Source: Verrucomicrobiaceae bacterium
GTDB taxonomy: Bacteria; Verrucomicrobiota; Verrucomicrobiia; Verrucomicrobiales; Verrucomicrobiaceae
Assembly: GCA_016713035.1 (NCBI GenBank)
Contig: JADJPW010000009.1
Location: 310,001-374,000 of the forward strand
Length of the DNA: 64,000 nt
Reading direction: 5' to 3'
Shown here piece after piece: positions 1-10,000 of the stretch (position 1 is the first letter of the stretch; every line of letters begins with the position of its first letter). The notes below the pieces were generated by a model, which saw only the letters and a program-made list of their open reading frames with translations, was not told the DNA's origin and did no database searches. The position numbers were made by a program, and so were the translations under genes.

Positions 1-1149
1 ATGGCGGTGATTTCCGATGAGCAAGATGCCACTGACGATGATGCCCCGGTCACTCAAAAGCCGCAGGGTGGCATCCGTGCTGTGAAGCAGACGCTCATGG
101 ATGAAGTAGGTGCGGCCCTCACATGGCCATGGCACATGCCCTGGCGCGGGCGTGTCGCGAATGAAGGCATTCACGACGAGATTGATCGTCGCATGGGCGA
201 TGCCGAGCTGGAAGATCTCATGCTCAGGCTGAGCGATGTGCGGAATGCCGCCCAGGCCCTTTGCGTGCTTTGCCTGCATGCGTGGCAAAGTGCCGCCGAG
301 GGCCGGACCGACCACGGTGGGCCATTTGGCAGCGGAAAGCCATGTGGAGCCCTTTTCGTCCGCCAGCCGCCAGCGCCATGTGGCACGATCACGCTGCGTT
401 TTGGGGTCCAATCGCGGCAAAATGAGCCGAAATCGGCCCTGGGCATCGAGTACGACTTTTTCGGCCAAAATGGGCTTTGCGACATGTGAGGCCACTTCTG
501 GCGGAATCGGCACCGCATGCATGCCCGCCGTGCCCACACCGCTCAAAGTGATGTCGTGCAGGCCCGCATGGACGGTGTGGAGCTGCGCGGGCCACTGCGC
601 ATCGAGATAGCTGCGGATGCGCTGGGCATCCTGGCTGCGCTGGGCGGTGATTTGTTCACGCTGGGCCAGTCGGCGCTGCTCCTCGGCATTCATCTCACGC
701 AGCCGCATGCGGCGGATGCGAAGGACAGTGCCCGCCCGCCCGTGTAGTGCGACGTGGAAGCGCATCTCCGCATGCCCCGCCGCAGGCTGAGCGGGCGTGC
801 GGCTCAGATCAAAGGCCCAGGGCTGCCAGGCCTCACTCAAAGGCAACGAATCGGTGCCTGCGATGGCCATTTTACCATCCGCCGTGCGAAAGCGCAGCGT
901 CGCCGCATCGAGACCGTTCGGCGCAAAGTATTCCAATTCAAAGACGCGGTGTTTTTGCGGATCGAAGCCCGCCGGGACGATGCCGGTCCAGAAATGCGGA
1001 TTGCCATCACCCAGCGTGATCTCGATCTCCCCCTCGCCAGCGGGTTTTGCCTTCAGATCGGCATGCGGCCCCCAGGCCAGCGGCACCTCCGCAGCAGCGG
1101 CAACACTGAGTAGTACGAGAAGAAAGAGATGAATGAGCGAAATGGGCAC
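1..1149 (-). CDS. Secreted DUF5722-like protein, N-terminal part (gene runs off the left edge)
   Basis: A continuous frame runs from a GTG at 1149 to base 1 (383 codons) with no stop, so the C-terminus lies outside the window. The GTG is chosen because an in-frame TGA lies just upstream with no ATG between. Residues 1-20 form a hydrophobic signal peptide (ISLIHLFLLVLLSVAAAAE). Residues about 22-150 look like a beta-rich carbohydrate-binding or coat domain. A short charged helix follows (MNAEEQRRLAQREQ). From about residue 300 the pattern 'KGLGGIPH...E.FQLGIAHATINLVVNAFI', then a 'GRTYFIHERLL' stretch and a 'GIIVSGILL' strand, matches my memory of DUF5722 proteins, thought to be glycoside-hydrolase-like TIM barrels. 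It diverges from transketolase across a 185-bp gap. The family call is moderate and the enzymatic activity is unknown. Confidence 0.6.
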   Translation of the reverse strand, partial: MPISLIHLFLLVLLSVAAAAEVPLAWGPHADLKAKPAGEGEIEITLGDGNPHFWTGIVPAGFDPQKHRVFELEYFAPNGLDAATLRFRTADGKMAIAGTDSLPLSEAWQPWAFDLSRTPAQPAAGHAEMRFHVALHGRAGTVLRIRRMRLREMNAEEQRRLAQREQITAQRSQDAQRIRSYLDAQWPAQLHTVHAGLHDITLSGVGTAGMHAVPIPPEVASHVAKPILAEKVVLDAQGRFRLILPRLDPKTQRDRATWRWRLADEKGSTWLSAAKWPTVVGPALGGTLPRMQAKHAKGLGGIPHIAQPEHEIFQLGIAHATINLVVNAFIRDTPAPGHVPWPCEGRTYFIHERLLHSTDATLRLLSDRGIIVSGILLIGNHRH

Positions 1150-1334
1150 GGGAGGAAGTAAGTACGGCGGCCTTCCTCATTCGGTCATCCGCATTCATTT
1201 GTTCATCCCATTTTTCACTGAATCGCGGCAAGCCACCCGCGTGATTCAGCCTTGAAACAGCCAAATCGAGCCACTAAGGAACGCACCCCCGAAAAACTCC
1301 CCGCCCCAAGCCTACGCCCACCCTTTTTCTGCCC

Positions 1335-3302
1335 ATGAACAACGCCCTCCTCTCCAAAGCTGCCAACGAAGCCCGTGGTCTCGCCATGGATGCCGTGCAC
1401 AAGTGCTCCTCCGGCCACCTCGGTCTCCCGCTCGGCGCGGCGGAGATCGGCGCGGTGCTCTTCGGCCAAAGCCTCCAGTGCGATCCCGCTGATCCGAAGT
1501 GGCTCAATCGCGACCGTTTCATCCTCTCCGCCGGTCACGGCAGCATGTTCATCTACTCCTGGCTGCACCTCAGCGGTTATGCGGTGAGCATTGATGACGT
1601 GAGCAAGTTCCGCGTGCTCCACAGCATCACACCGGGCCATCCTGAGTTCCACGAAACGCCCGGCGTCGAGTGCACCACCGGCCCGCTCGGCCAAGGCGTA
1701 GGCAATGCCGTCGGCTACGCCCTCAGCGGCAAAATGGCCGCGGCGAAATACAACACCGCCGAGCATCAGATCATCGACAGCCACATCATCGCCCTCGCTG
1801 GCGACGGATGCCTCCAGGAAGGCGTGGCACGCGAAGCAGCCTCCTTCGCCGCGCACAACGGCCTCGACAACCTCATCCTCATTTACGATTCCAACGACGT
1901 CACGCTCGACGCGATGGCCAACGTCACCCAGAGCGAAGATACCCTCAAAATGTGGCGTGCACTCGGCTGGGACGCCGTGCAGATCGACGGCCATGACCTC
2001 GAAGCTATCGCCAAGGCCATCCAGCGGGCCAAAAAGACCGACAACGGCAAGCCGAAGATCATCATCGCGAAGACCATCATCGCCAAGGGCATCCCAGAAG
2101 TCGCCGGCACCGCCAAAGGTCACGGCGAAGGCGGCGCAAAATTCGTCGATGCTGCGAAGAAAGCCCTCGGCATCCCCGAAGGCACGCATTTCCACGTCAG
2201 CGACGACGTGAAGGCCTACTTCGCCGATTTGAAAGCCAAGCGCAGCCGCATCCACAAGCGCTGGAGCAAGATGTACAAAGAGTGGGCCGCCGCCAATCCG
2301 GCGCTCCAGGCCGAACTCGAAGCCGGCAGCGCCAGCGCGGAAGATTTGCTCAAAGTCATCCCCGAGTATCCCGCCGAAGGCAAGGCCGCCACCCGCAACA
2401 GCGGCGGCGAAATCCTCAATCACCTCGCCAAGGCCGCGCCGAAGCTCATCACCGGCAGCGCCGACCTCTTTGGCTCCACCAAGAATTACATCAAGGACGG
2501 TGGCGACTACTCCGCCGCCAATCCGAAGGGCCGCAACATCTGGTTCGGCATCCGCGAGCACGCCATGGGCGCGATTTGCAACGGCATCGCCTACGACGGC
2601 ATCTTCCAGGCCAGCGGTGCCACGTTCCTCGTCTTCGCCGACTACTGCCGCCCGAGCATCCGCCTCGCCGCGCTCGCGAAACTGCCTGTCACCTACATCT
2701 TCACGCACGACAGCGTCGGCGTCGGTGAAGACGGCCCCACACATCAGCCCGTGGAAACCGTCAGCGGCCTCCGCGTGATCCCGAACCTCGACGTCATCCG
2801 CCCTGCCGATGCCGAAGAAACCGCCGCCGCCTTCGCCGCTGCCTTCAGCCGCACCGATGGCCCCACACTGCTCGCTTTGAGCCGTCAGGATCTGCCGCAC
2901 CAGGGTGGCGTCAGCGCCACCACACGCCGCGAAGGAACGCTGAAAGGCGGCTACATCCTCGTGCAGGAAACTGCGCCGCTGGAAGCCATCGTCATCGCCA
3001 CCGGCTCGGAAGTTCAGTGGGCCGTCGAAGGTGCCAAAGGCAAGCCCGGCGTCCGCGTCGTCAGCCTGCCTTGCTTTGAACGCTTCGATCGTCAAAGCGC
3101 CGACTATCGCGAAAGCGTGCTCCCCGCCGCAGTGACTAAGCGTGTCGCCATCGAAGCCGGCGTCTCCGGTCTCTGGTGGAAATACGTCGGCACGCAGGGC
3201 CAGATCATCGCCATCGACCGCTTCGGCATCAGCGCCCCTGGCAACACTGTGTTCAAAGAACTCGGCATCACCGCCGAGGCCGTCGCGAAGGCTTTGGCAT
3301 AA
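1335..3302 (+). CDS. tkt: Transketolase
   Basis: 655-residue thiamine-diphosphate enzyme of the non-oxidative pentose phosphate pathway, which transfers two-carbon ketol units between sugar phosphates in the cytoplasm. The N-terminal region carries the substrate/TPP histidine context 'SGHLGLPLGAAEIG' and 'SAGHGSMFIYS'. Next come 'GPLGQG', the Mg/TPP motif 'LAGDGCLQEGV' with a downstream N ('DSNDVT'), and the pyrimidine-domain segment 'FGIREHAMGAICNG' with the conserved glutamate. 'HDSVGVGEDGPTHQP' and 'LSRQDLP' are classic transketolase motifs. The length is close to the usual 650-670. The ATG at 1335 begins the recognisable N-terminus. It is followed by a strong intrinsic terminator, so it is probably monocistronic. 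Confidence 0.97.
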   Translation: MNNALLSKAANEARGLAMDAVHKCSSGHLGLPLGAAEIGAVLFGQSLQCDPADPKWLNRDRFILSAGHGSMFIYSWLHLSGYAVSIDDVSKFRVLHSITPGHPEFHETPGVECTTGPLGQGVGNAVGYALSGKMAAAKYNTAEHQIIDSHIIALAGDGCLQEGVAREAASFAAHNGLDNLILIYDSNDVTLDAMANVTQSEDTLKMWRALGWDAVQIDGHDLEAIAKAIQRAKKTDNGKPKIIIAKTIIAKGIPEVAGTAKGHGEGGAKFVDAAKKALGIPEGTHFHVSDDVKAYFADLKAKRSRIHKRWSKMYKEWAAANPALQAELEAGSASAEDLLKVIPEYPAEGKAATRNSGGEILNHLAKAAPKLITGSADLFGSTKNYIKDGGDYSAANPKGRNIWFGIREHAMGAICNGIAYDGIFQASGATFLVFADYCRPSIRLAALAKLPVTYIFTHDSVGVGEDGPTHQPVETVSGLRVIPNLDVIRPADAEETAAAFAAAFSRTDGPTLLALSRQDLPHQGGVSATTRREGTLKGGYILVQETAPLEAIVIATGSEVQWAVEGAKGKPGVRVVSLPCFERFDRQSADYRESVLPAAVTKRVAIEAGVSGLWWKYVGTQGQIIAIDRFGISAPGNTVFKELGITAEAVAKALA

Positions 3303-3326
3303 TCCGCGACAAACAACGCTGACGAA

Positions 3327-3352
3327 GGGAGGCCGCTCAGGCCTCCCTTTTT
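3327..3352 (+). terminator. Rho-independent terminator of tkt
   Basis: A perfect 8-bp inverted repeat GGGAGGCC / GGCCTCCC (3327-3334 and 3340-3347) with the 5-nt loop GCTCA is followed directly by TTTTT (3348-3352). It starts 24 nt after the transketolase stop. The T-run touches the stop codon of the convergent transposase gene. Confidence 0.93.
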
Positions 3353-4386
3353 CATGCTGATCGAAACACCTCCACGCGAAGATCACGCAGCGTGCAGAGC
3401 TTCTCCGTGCCCTCAGCCATCTCAATCCCGCGCACCATCCGCGCACCATCCTTCCGCTTCGCACCAAAGCGCTTCCGCTGGCTCTTGAAGATCGCGTTCA
3501 CGAACTCCTTGCCCCCTATCACCGCTCCATCCGTAAAATATCTCACTCGGCATCTCAGCGCCTCCGCCACCGGTAGCTTCCCACTTCGCTTCATCACCTC
3601 ACGCCGCGATGTCTCGCTGATCGCCCCCTTCTTTGTCCCATCCGCATTCGTCTTCGATGCCGTGCCCCAGGTGAACAAGAGCTTCCGGTAGTGCTGCACA
3701 TGGCCCTCTTCGGGTTTGCGTCCCTCCAATTGCCCTCGTGCCACCAGCTCGATGCCGCTCTTCGCCACTTTGATCCCCGCTTCCGCCTGCGCATAGCCGC
3801 ACCACCGGTAATCCTTTGGATCTGTCACCAACTTCGCCCGCACCGGATTCAGATCCACATACGCAGCCACCATCGCCAGCGCCGTCCCACCACCTTCCAC
3901 CAGCGTGCTGCGATAGCGCTCCTCCCACAGCGTGCCTTTGCGTTTCTCCTTCTTATTAAACCACTGCGTAAAGCGCTGCTTCAGCGACTTCATAAACGCC
4001 GAGATGTCCCACATCCGCGCCATCAGCCCGTCGATGATCTTTTGCGCCTCCGCCTGCGCTCCGATCTTGCGCAAATGCTCCACCTCCGCCCTCACCTGCC
4101 CTTCCGTCGCCTTCCCAAAAGCCCTGCGCACAATCCCCAGCACCTCCTCCTCCGTCGGCAACACCTCCGGCCTGCGTGGTACCTCCACGAGCACATGGAA
4201 GTGATTGGAGAGCACACAAAACGTCACCACCCGCACCTGGCAGAAAGTTTCATACATGCGCATGAGCCCAACAAACATCTCACGCTCCTGCTCCTTGAGC
4301 CGAAAGCCGCGATCGACCACGCGAGAGACGCAATGATAGAACGCGGTGGGATGATGTTTGGGAGCCTTGAGCCGAGCCTGGCGCAT
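3352..4386 (-). CDS. REP-associated tyrosine transposase (RAYT, Y1_Tnp), copy 1
   Basis: Single-domain HUH/Y1 transposase-like protein of about 344 residues that would nick single-stranded DNA at hairpin (REP-like) sequences. Visible motifs are 'YHCVSRVVDRGF' near the N-terminus, the metal-binding HUH motif in 'LSNHFHVLVEV', the RAYT-typical 'FNKKEKRKGTLWEERY' and 'YVDLNPVRAKLVTDPKDYRW'. The start at 4386 (MRQARLKAPKHHP) is chosen because copy 2 (47583-48617) starts with the same peptide; an upstream in-frame TTG at 4479 would add 31 low-complexity residues. Nearly the whole length aligns with copy 2, and the fold is shared with the divergent copy 3 (54372-55577). It is convergent with tkt. 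RAYTs are usually domesticated, non-self-mobile genes. Confidence 0.9.
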   Translation of the reverse strand: MRQARLKAPKHHPTAFYHCVSRVVDRGFRLKEQEREMFVGLMRMYETFCQVRVVTFCVLSNHFHVLVEVPRRPEVLPTEEEVLGIVRRAFGKATEGQVRAEVEHLRKIGAQAEAQKIIDGLMARMWDISAFMKSLKQRFTQWFNKKEKRKGTLWEERYRSTLVEGGGTALAMVAAYVDLNPVRAKLVTDPKDYRWCGYAQAEAGIKVAKSGIELVARGQLEGRKPEEGHVQHYRKLLFTWGTASKTNADGTKKGAISETSRREVMKRSGKLPVAEALRCRVRYFTDGAVIGGKEFVNAIFKSQRKRFGAKRKDGARMVRGIEMAEGTEKLCTLRDLRVEVFRSA

Positions 4387-4473
4387 GATGGAGAGGGGTT
4401 GTGAGAAGTGAAAAGTAGGGTCTGAAGGATGGGGGAGAGGAGGAGTGGGCGAAACTGGCAACGAATCGGCGTG

Positions 4474-4503
4474 GCGCAAGCGGTATATGATAAAGGGACA
4501 GAC
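4474..4503 (-). repeat. Conserved element upstream of RAYT copy 1
   Basis: Read on the minus strand, this 30-nt segment begins GTCTGTCC, contains TTTATCA and ends GCTTGCGC. It matches 23 of 30 positions with 47524-47553 upstream of RAYT copy 2. It lies 87 nt before the MRQAR start here and 29 nt before it in copy 2. It could be an ancestral element end, a RAYT recognition site or a promoter. Confidence 0.6.
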
Positions 4504-4573
4504 TATTAGTTGATAGCAACAATCGCGGATTTGGGATTGTCGGGGGCGGTTGGTGGGGGCATGGGTGGGGGCT

Positions 4574-6049
4574 ATGGATGCTTATCGGTCGCTTAGAAAT
4601 GTCGTGTCGGAGGTGGCGGTGCTGACTTCGACGGAGTCGGTTCTGTCGTGGGATCAGGAGACTTATATGCCAGAGAAGGCGCTGGAACACCGCGCTCGAC
4701 AGATGGCTTGGTTGTCGGGGGAGGCTCATCAAAGGCTGACTTCGAAGAGAACTCGGTCGCTGCTGGATCGTGCGGAGTCGGAGCCACCAGAGTTTTCGAC
4801 GCAGACGGCAAATTTACGGGGCCTGCGCCGTGATATTGAGCGGGCGACTAAGCTACCATCACGCTTTGTGCGTGAGGAGAGCGAGGCTTGCACACATGCG
4901 AAGGCGGCGTGGGTAGAGGCACGATCAAGGTCGGATTTTTCCATGTTTGCTCCGCATTTGGAGCGACTGTTGGAGTTTGCCCGGCAGAAAGCGGATCTGT
5001 ATGGCTATGCAGATGAGCCTTATGATGCGCTTCTGGATCTGTATGAGCGGGGGGCGAGGACGCGTGATGTTGCGGCTCTTTTTGATAAGTTGCGCCCGCA
5101 GTTGGGTGAGATTGCTCGTGCGGCTGTGGCGATTTCAGCGAAGACGAAGCCGGGGACGCTTCGGGGGCGCTATCCAGTGGCGAAGCAGCAGGTTTTGAAT
5201 CGAGAGATCGCTGAGAGCTTGGGCTTTGATTTTGAGGCTGGTCGTATCGACACGACGGCGCATCCGTTTTGCACGACGCTGGGGCCTGGGGATGTGCGAT
5301 TGACGACGCGGTATGATGAGGGTGATTTCCTTTCGTCGCTGTTTGGTGTGATGCATGAGGCTGGACACGGTCTTTATGAGCAAGGGCTGCCTGGGCTGGA
5401 ATATGGGCTGCCAGCAGGCAGTGCGGCTTCACTGGGGATTCATGAGTCACAAAGTCGGCTGTGGGAGAACCATGTGGGCCGTAGCAGGGCATTCTGGGAG
5501 CGATGGCTGCCGCGTGCGGCGGAGCTGTTTCCGCATCTGCGGAAGGTGAAGCTGGATGCGTTTATGCGGGAGGTGCTGCGCAGTGAGTTTAGTTTCATCC
5601 GGGTGGAGGCGGATGAGGCGACGTATGATCTGCATATTTTGCTGCGGTTCGGGATCGAGCGCCGCCTGGTGAAGGGCGATTTGGCTGTGCGGGATGTGCC
5701 AAAGGTGTGGAATGAGGAATTCCGTGAGCTCTTTGGCATGACGCCGCCGGATGATGCACGGGGCTGCTTGCAGGATATTCACTGGAGCATGGGTGGGCTG
5801 GGCTATTTCGCGACATATACGCTGGGGAATCTGAATGCCGCGCAGCTTTTCCATACGGCCAAGAAGCAGCGCCGTGTGGCTGCAGGATTGGCAAAATGTG
5901 ATTATGCGCCGCTGCTGGCTTGGCTGCGTGAGAATGTGCATTCGCATGGGGCGGCGCTGACGCCGACAGAGATCATGCAGGAGGCGACGGGGCGGCCTAC
6001 GGATGCCAAGTGGCACATTCAGCACCTACGAGAGCGGTATGCGACTTGA
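4574..6049 (+). CDS. M32 family carboxypeptidase (carboxypeptidase Taq-like)
   Basis: Metallocarboxypeptidase of about 491 residues that removes C-terminal amino acids from peptides; probably cytoplasmic, as no signal peptide is seen. Diagnostic motifs are the zinc site HEAGH in 'GVMHEAGHGLYEQGLPG' (about residues 261-265), the M32-specific 'GIHESQSRLWENHVGRS' that supplies the third ligand, and 'TLNSVL/LSWDQETYMP'-type N-terminal sequence ('STESVLSWDQETYMPEKA'). 'YDLHILLRFGIER' and 'DIHWSMGGLGYFATYTLGN' near the C-terminus are also typical. The ATG at 4574 is preferred: a GGTGGGGG stretch lies about 4 nt upstream and family members begin close to this point. A TTG at 4550 would add eight residues. 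It is followed by nadC on the same strand. Confidence 0.93.
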   Translation: MDAYRSLRNVVSEVAVLTSTESVLSWDQETYMPEKALEHRARQMAWLSGEAHQRLTSKRTRSLLDRAESEPPEFSTQTANLRGLRRDIERATKLPSRFVREESEACTHAKAAWVEARSRSDFSMFAPHLERLLEFARQKADLYGYADEPYDALLDLYERGARTRDVAALFDKLRPQLGEIARAAVAISAKTKPGTLRGRYPVAKQQVLNREIAESLGFDFEAGRIDTTAHPFCTTLGPGDVRLTTRYDEGDFLSSLFGVMHEAGHGLYEQGLPGLEYGLPAGSAASLGIHESQSRLWENHVGRSRAFWERWLPRAAELFPHLRKVKLDAFMREVLRSEFSFIRVEADEATYDLHILLRFGIERRLVKGDLAVRDVPKVWNEEFRELFGMTPPDDARGCLQDIHWSMGGLGYFATYTLGNLNAAQLFHTAKKQRRVAAGLAKCDYAPLLAWLRENVHSHGAALTPTEIMQEATGRPTDAKWHIQHLRERYAT

Positions 6050-6118
6050 GGGATGAGTTTTGTGCTGGAGGGCTTGATGGTGGGCGTGTTCTGCGCCACC
6101 TGCTTTCTATTCTTTCCT

Positions 6119-6955
6119 ATGCACCACAGCACTCTTGATTTGATCCGCGCCGCATTGACCGAGGATGTCGGCACGGGCGATGTGACGTCGATTTACTTTA
6201 TCCCGGAGGAGTCGCGTTCACGGGCGAAGATCGTGGCGCGAGAGCCTGGGATCGTGTCGGGGATGGAGGTGGCAGCGGCCGTGTTTCGCGAGGTGGATGC
6301 AAAAACGGAGGTGAAGGTGCTGATCGACGATGGTGAGCGATTTGAGCGTGGTAGCACGCTGCTGGAGGCCACGGGGAGCACGCGTGCGCTACTGACAGCG
6401 GAGCGGACGGCGCTGAATTTCCTCCAGCGGCTCTGTGCGATCGCGACGCAGACGCGGCGCTATGTGGAGGCGGTGCGACCGTACCCGACTCAGGTGTGGG
6501 ATACACGAAAGACGACTCCAGGCTGGCGTTTGCTCGAAAAAGCGGCTGTGAAGCACGGTGGCGGCACAAATCACCGCATGGGGCTCTACGACCACGCGAT
6601 GGTGAAAGATAATCACCACGCGGCGAATCCGAGCCTGGAGGCTTTGCAGAGCAATATACGCCGTTTGCGTGCTGAGCGGCCGGGGACGCGTGTACAGTTG
6701 GAGGCGGCAAGCTTGGACCAGGTGCGGGACTTTTTGACGCTGGAGGGCGTGGACATGCTGCTGCTGGATAACATGAATGTGCAAACGCTGCGTGAGGCGG
6801 TGGAGATGGTGCAGGGACGCCTGTGGCTGGAGGCGAGCGGTGGCATCACGCTGGATACGATTCACGCGTTTGCTTCGACAGGTGTGAATGCAGTCTCTGT
6901 GGGTGCTTTGACTCATACGGTGCGTGCACTGGATCTGGCGCTGGATCTGGAGTGA
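6119..6955 (+). CDS. nadC: Nicotinate-nucleotide pyrophosphorylase (carboxylating)
   Basis: Quinolinate phosphoribosyltransferase, the step converting quinolinate and PRPP to nicotinate mononucleotide in de novo NAD synthesis. Start chosen at ATG 6119 (MHHSTLDLIRAAL), giving 278 residues, the normal size; an upstream in-frame ATG at 6053 would add an implausible hydrophobic leader. Key motifs are 'EDVGTGDVTS' at the N-terminus, 'TAERTALNFLQRLCAIAT', 'WDTRKTTPGWRLLEKAAVKHGGGTNHRMGLYD' with the substrate-binding Arg/Lys/His residues (parts of one conserved block), 'LEAASLDQV', 'LLLDNM' and the phosphate-binding 'EASGGI'. It lies 69 nt after the M32 gene on the same strand, possibly cotranscribed. 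No nadA or nadB is nearby. Confidence 0.96.
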   Translation: MHHSTLDLIRAALTEDVGTGDVTSIYFIPEESRSRAKIVAREPGIVSGMEVAAAVFREVDAKTEVKVLIDDGERFERGSTLLEATGSTRALLTAERTALNFLQRLCAIATQTRRYVEAVRPYPTQVWDTRKTTPGWRLLEKAAVKHGGGTNHRMGLYDHAMVKDNHHAANPSLEALQSNIRRLRAERPGTRVQLEAASLDQVRDFLTLEGVDMLLLDNMNVQTLREAVEMVQGRLWLEASGGITLDTIHAFASTGVNAVSVGALTHTVRALDLALDLE

Positions 6956-7004
6956 TCGTACGGAACGAAAGCCTGCTGTATCGAGGAGCGTTGTTTGCGG
7001 CCCC

Positions 7005-10000
7005 ATGAAATGCCGCATCTTGCTTGCCCATGTCCTGTGCTGTGTCTCCGCGTCTGCGGCGGGCACGCTGGACTTCAATCGCGACATCAGGCCGATCCTG
7101 AGTGATAACTGCTTCGCTTGCCACGGCTTCGATGCAAAGAAGCGGAAGGCTGATTTGCGGCTCGATACGGCGGAGGGTGCTTACAAGGCGATTGAGGGCG
7201 TATTTCCGGTCAAAGCAGGTGATCCTGATGCGAGTAGCGTGATCCAGCGCCTCCTTTCTCATGATGAAGATGAGGTGATGCCGCCGCCGGAGACGAATAA
7301 GAAGGTGACGGCTGCGCAGATCGAGCTGCTTAAGCGCTGGATCAAGGAAGGGGCGGTATATCAGAAGCACTGGAGCTTTGAGCCACCGGTGAAGCCCGCA
7401 GTGCCGGGAGTGCGTGGCCAGAAAGCGGAGGTCAGGAATTCCATTGATGCCTTCATCCAGGCGGAGCTGGCAAAACACCGCCTCTCCGCCGCGCCGGAGG
7501 CCTCACGCGAGACGTTGATCCGCCGTGTGACGCTCGATCTCACGGGACTGCCGCCTACGATAGCGGAGATGGATGCGTTTTTGGCGGATACGTCGGAGAC
7601 GGCTTATGATCGGGTGGTGGATCGCTTGCTGAAGTCGGAGCGCTATGGCGAGCACATGGCGCGGTATTGGCTGGATGTGGCCCGCTATGCGGATACGCAC
7701 GGGCTACATCTGGATAATGAGCGCAGCATGTGGCCTTACCGCGACTGGGTGGTGCGTGCCTTCAATGCGAATCTGCCGTATGATCAGTTTACGCTGTGGC
7801 AGCTTGCGGGCGACCTGCTGCCAGATGCGACTACGGAGCAAAAAATCGCTTCAGGCTTCAATCGCTGCAATGTGACGACGAGTGAGGGCGGGAGCATCAA
7901 TGAGGAGTTCATCTTCCGCTACGCGGTGGATCGCACGGAGACGACGATGGCGGTGTGGATGGGCCTGACGGCAGGCTGTGCGGTGTGCCATGATCACAAG
8001 TATGATCCGATCACTCAGCGGGATTTTTACTCGATGTATGCCTTTTTCAATAGCACCGCCGATCCGGCGATGGATGGGAATATCCTTCTGACTCCACCGA
8101 CGCTGCGCCTGAGCAGTGCCGAGCAGGCGAAGACGCTGGAGGAGTATGAAAAAGGGATCGCGGCAGTGCAGACGAGGCTGCGGGGAGAGATCTCGCGGAT
8201 CGCTTACACAGACCCCTCGACGCTGAATCCACCACCGCCAGTGCAGACGAGTGAGGTGGTGTGGTTCGAGGACGGCTTCCCACCGAATGTGAAGCCTGAA
8301 TCGAGCGGCGGAGCTCCGCTGAAGCTCGTGGAGGCACCAGTGAAGAGCGGGAAGAAGGCACTGCAGCGCACGGCGACGGGTGTGGCGCAGGATTTCTTTG
8401 ATCGGGGTGCTTCCTATGAAGTGCCCGCGAATGGGAAGATCAGTGTGGAGTGCTTTTTGGATGCGAAGAACCCACCGAAGGCCGTGATGATCCAGTTTCA
8501 CACGGCTGGCTGGAATCACCGTGCCGTGTGGGGGGAGGAAGGAGCGATCCCTTTCGGCAAAGTGCGCACACCGGAGCGTGTACGCGTGGGTGGCCTGCCA
8601 GAGCTGGGAAAATGGGTGACGCTGGAGGTAGCTGCGGATCGCTTGGGCCTGAAACCAGGCAATAAAATCACGGGTTATGCCTTCACGCAGTTCGCTGGGA
8701 CAGTGACATGGGATAGGCTGGCCATCAGCAGCCGCGTGGAGCCTGCGAAGGACCCACAATGGTCCTGGGCTGCGTGGACGAAGCGTCATCAGGGCCGCCG
8801 TGTCGAGGGACTGCCGAATGATCTGCAAACGCTGGTCCGAGGCAAAAAACCAGAGGAGTGGCCTGAAGCAGAGGTGAAGCGCCTGCGGGAATGGTGGTTC
8901 GAAAATGAGTATCAAGGTGCCCGCGAGGCCATCGGAGCTATCCGAGCGGATAAACTGGTCCTGGAAGCGAAAAAGAAGGCGCTGGAGGACCAAATCCCCG
9001 CGACTTTCATCATGGCAGATCTGCCGCAGCCGCGTGAGAGCTTCACCATGGAGCGTGGTCAGTATGATAAGCCGAAGGACAAGGTCACGCATGCCACGCC
9101 TGCGATTTTCCCGCCTTTGCCAAAGCAGGCATCGTATAACCGCATCGACCTCGCAAAGTGGCTGCTAAGCCCGCAGCACCCGCTCACGGCCCGTGTGCAG
9201 GTAAATCGGCTGTGGCAGCAGTTTTTCGGCACAGGGCTGGTGAAGTCCACGAACGACTTCGGCTCCCAGGGCGAGCCCCCGAGCCATCCTGAGCTGCTGG
9301 ACTGGTTGGCGGTCACTTTCCGCGAAGGTGGCTGGGACATGAAAAAGCTCGTGAGGATGATCGTCACGTCACACACCTATCGGCAGAGTTCGCAGTTCAT
9401 CGCTGTGGGTTCGCCTTCGGACCCGGAGAATCGCTTGTTGGCCCGTGGGCCGCGATTCCGGCTGGATGCTGAGGTGGTGCGGGATGCGGCACTTTCTGTG
9501 GCGGGTTTGCTCAGTCCGAAAATCGGTGGGAAAGGCGTGAGGCCGTATCAACCGGAGAATATCTGGGAACCCGTGGCCTTCGGCGGCAGCAACACGCGGA
9601 ACTACATCCAGGATCACGGTGAATCGCTCTATCGGCGCAGTTTATACACCTTCTGGAAGCGCACGGCACCACCACCGAACATGACAGCCTTTGATGCCCC
9701 GAATCGCGAGAGCTACTGCCTGCGCCGCGAGCGGAGCAACACACCGCTACAGGCACTGACACTGATGAATGATGTTCAATACTTCGAAGCTGCGCGAGCC
9801 TTTGCCGAGCGAATCATGAAGAGCGCCACCAGCACGGATGCACGCATCACCGCGCTTTATCGCACGGCTACGAGCCGCTTCCCCTCGGCGCAGGAGGCAG
9901 AAATCGTGCGCCAGACACTGGAGCAGCATCTGAAGTCCTTCACCGCGAAGCCTGATGAGGCGAAAAAAGCCATCTCTTACGGCGAATCGAAGCCTGATGC

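Noticed and set aside
1215..3467. A 750-codon open frame on the minus strand over transketolase
   Set aside because: It is the complement shadow of the tkt gene. High GC leaves several frames open, and the translation has no domain.
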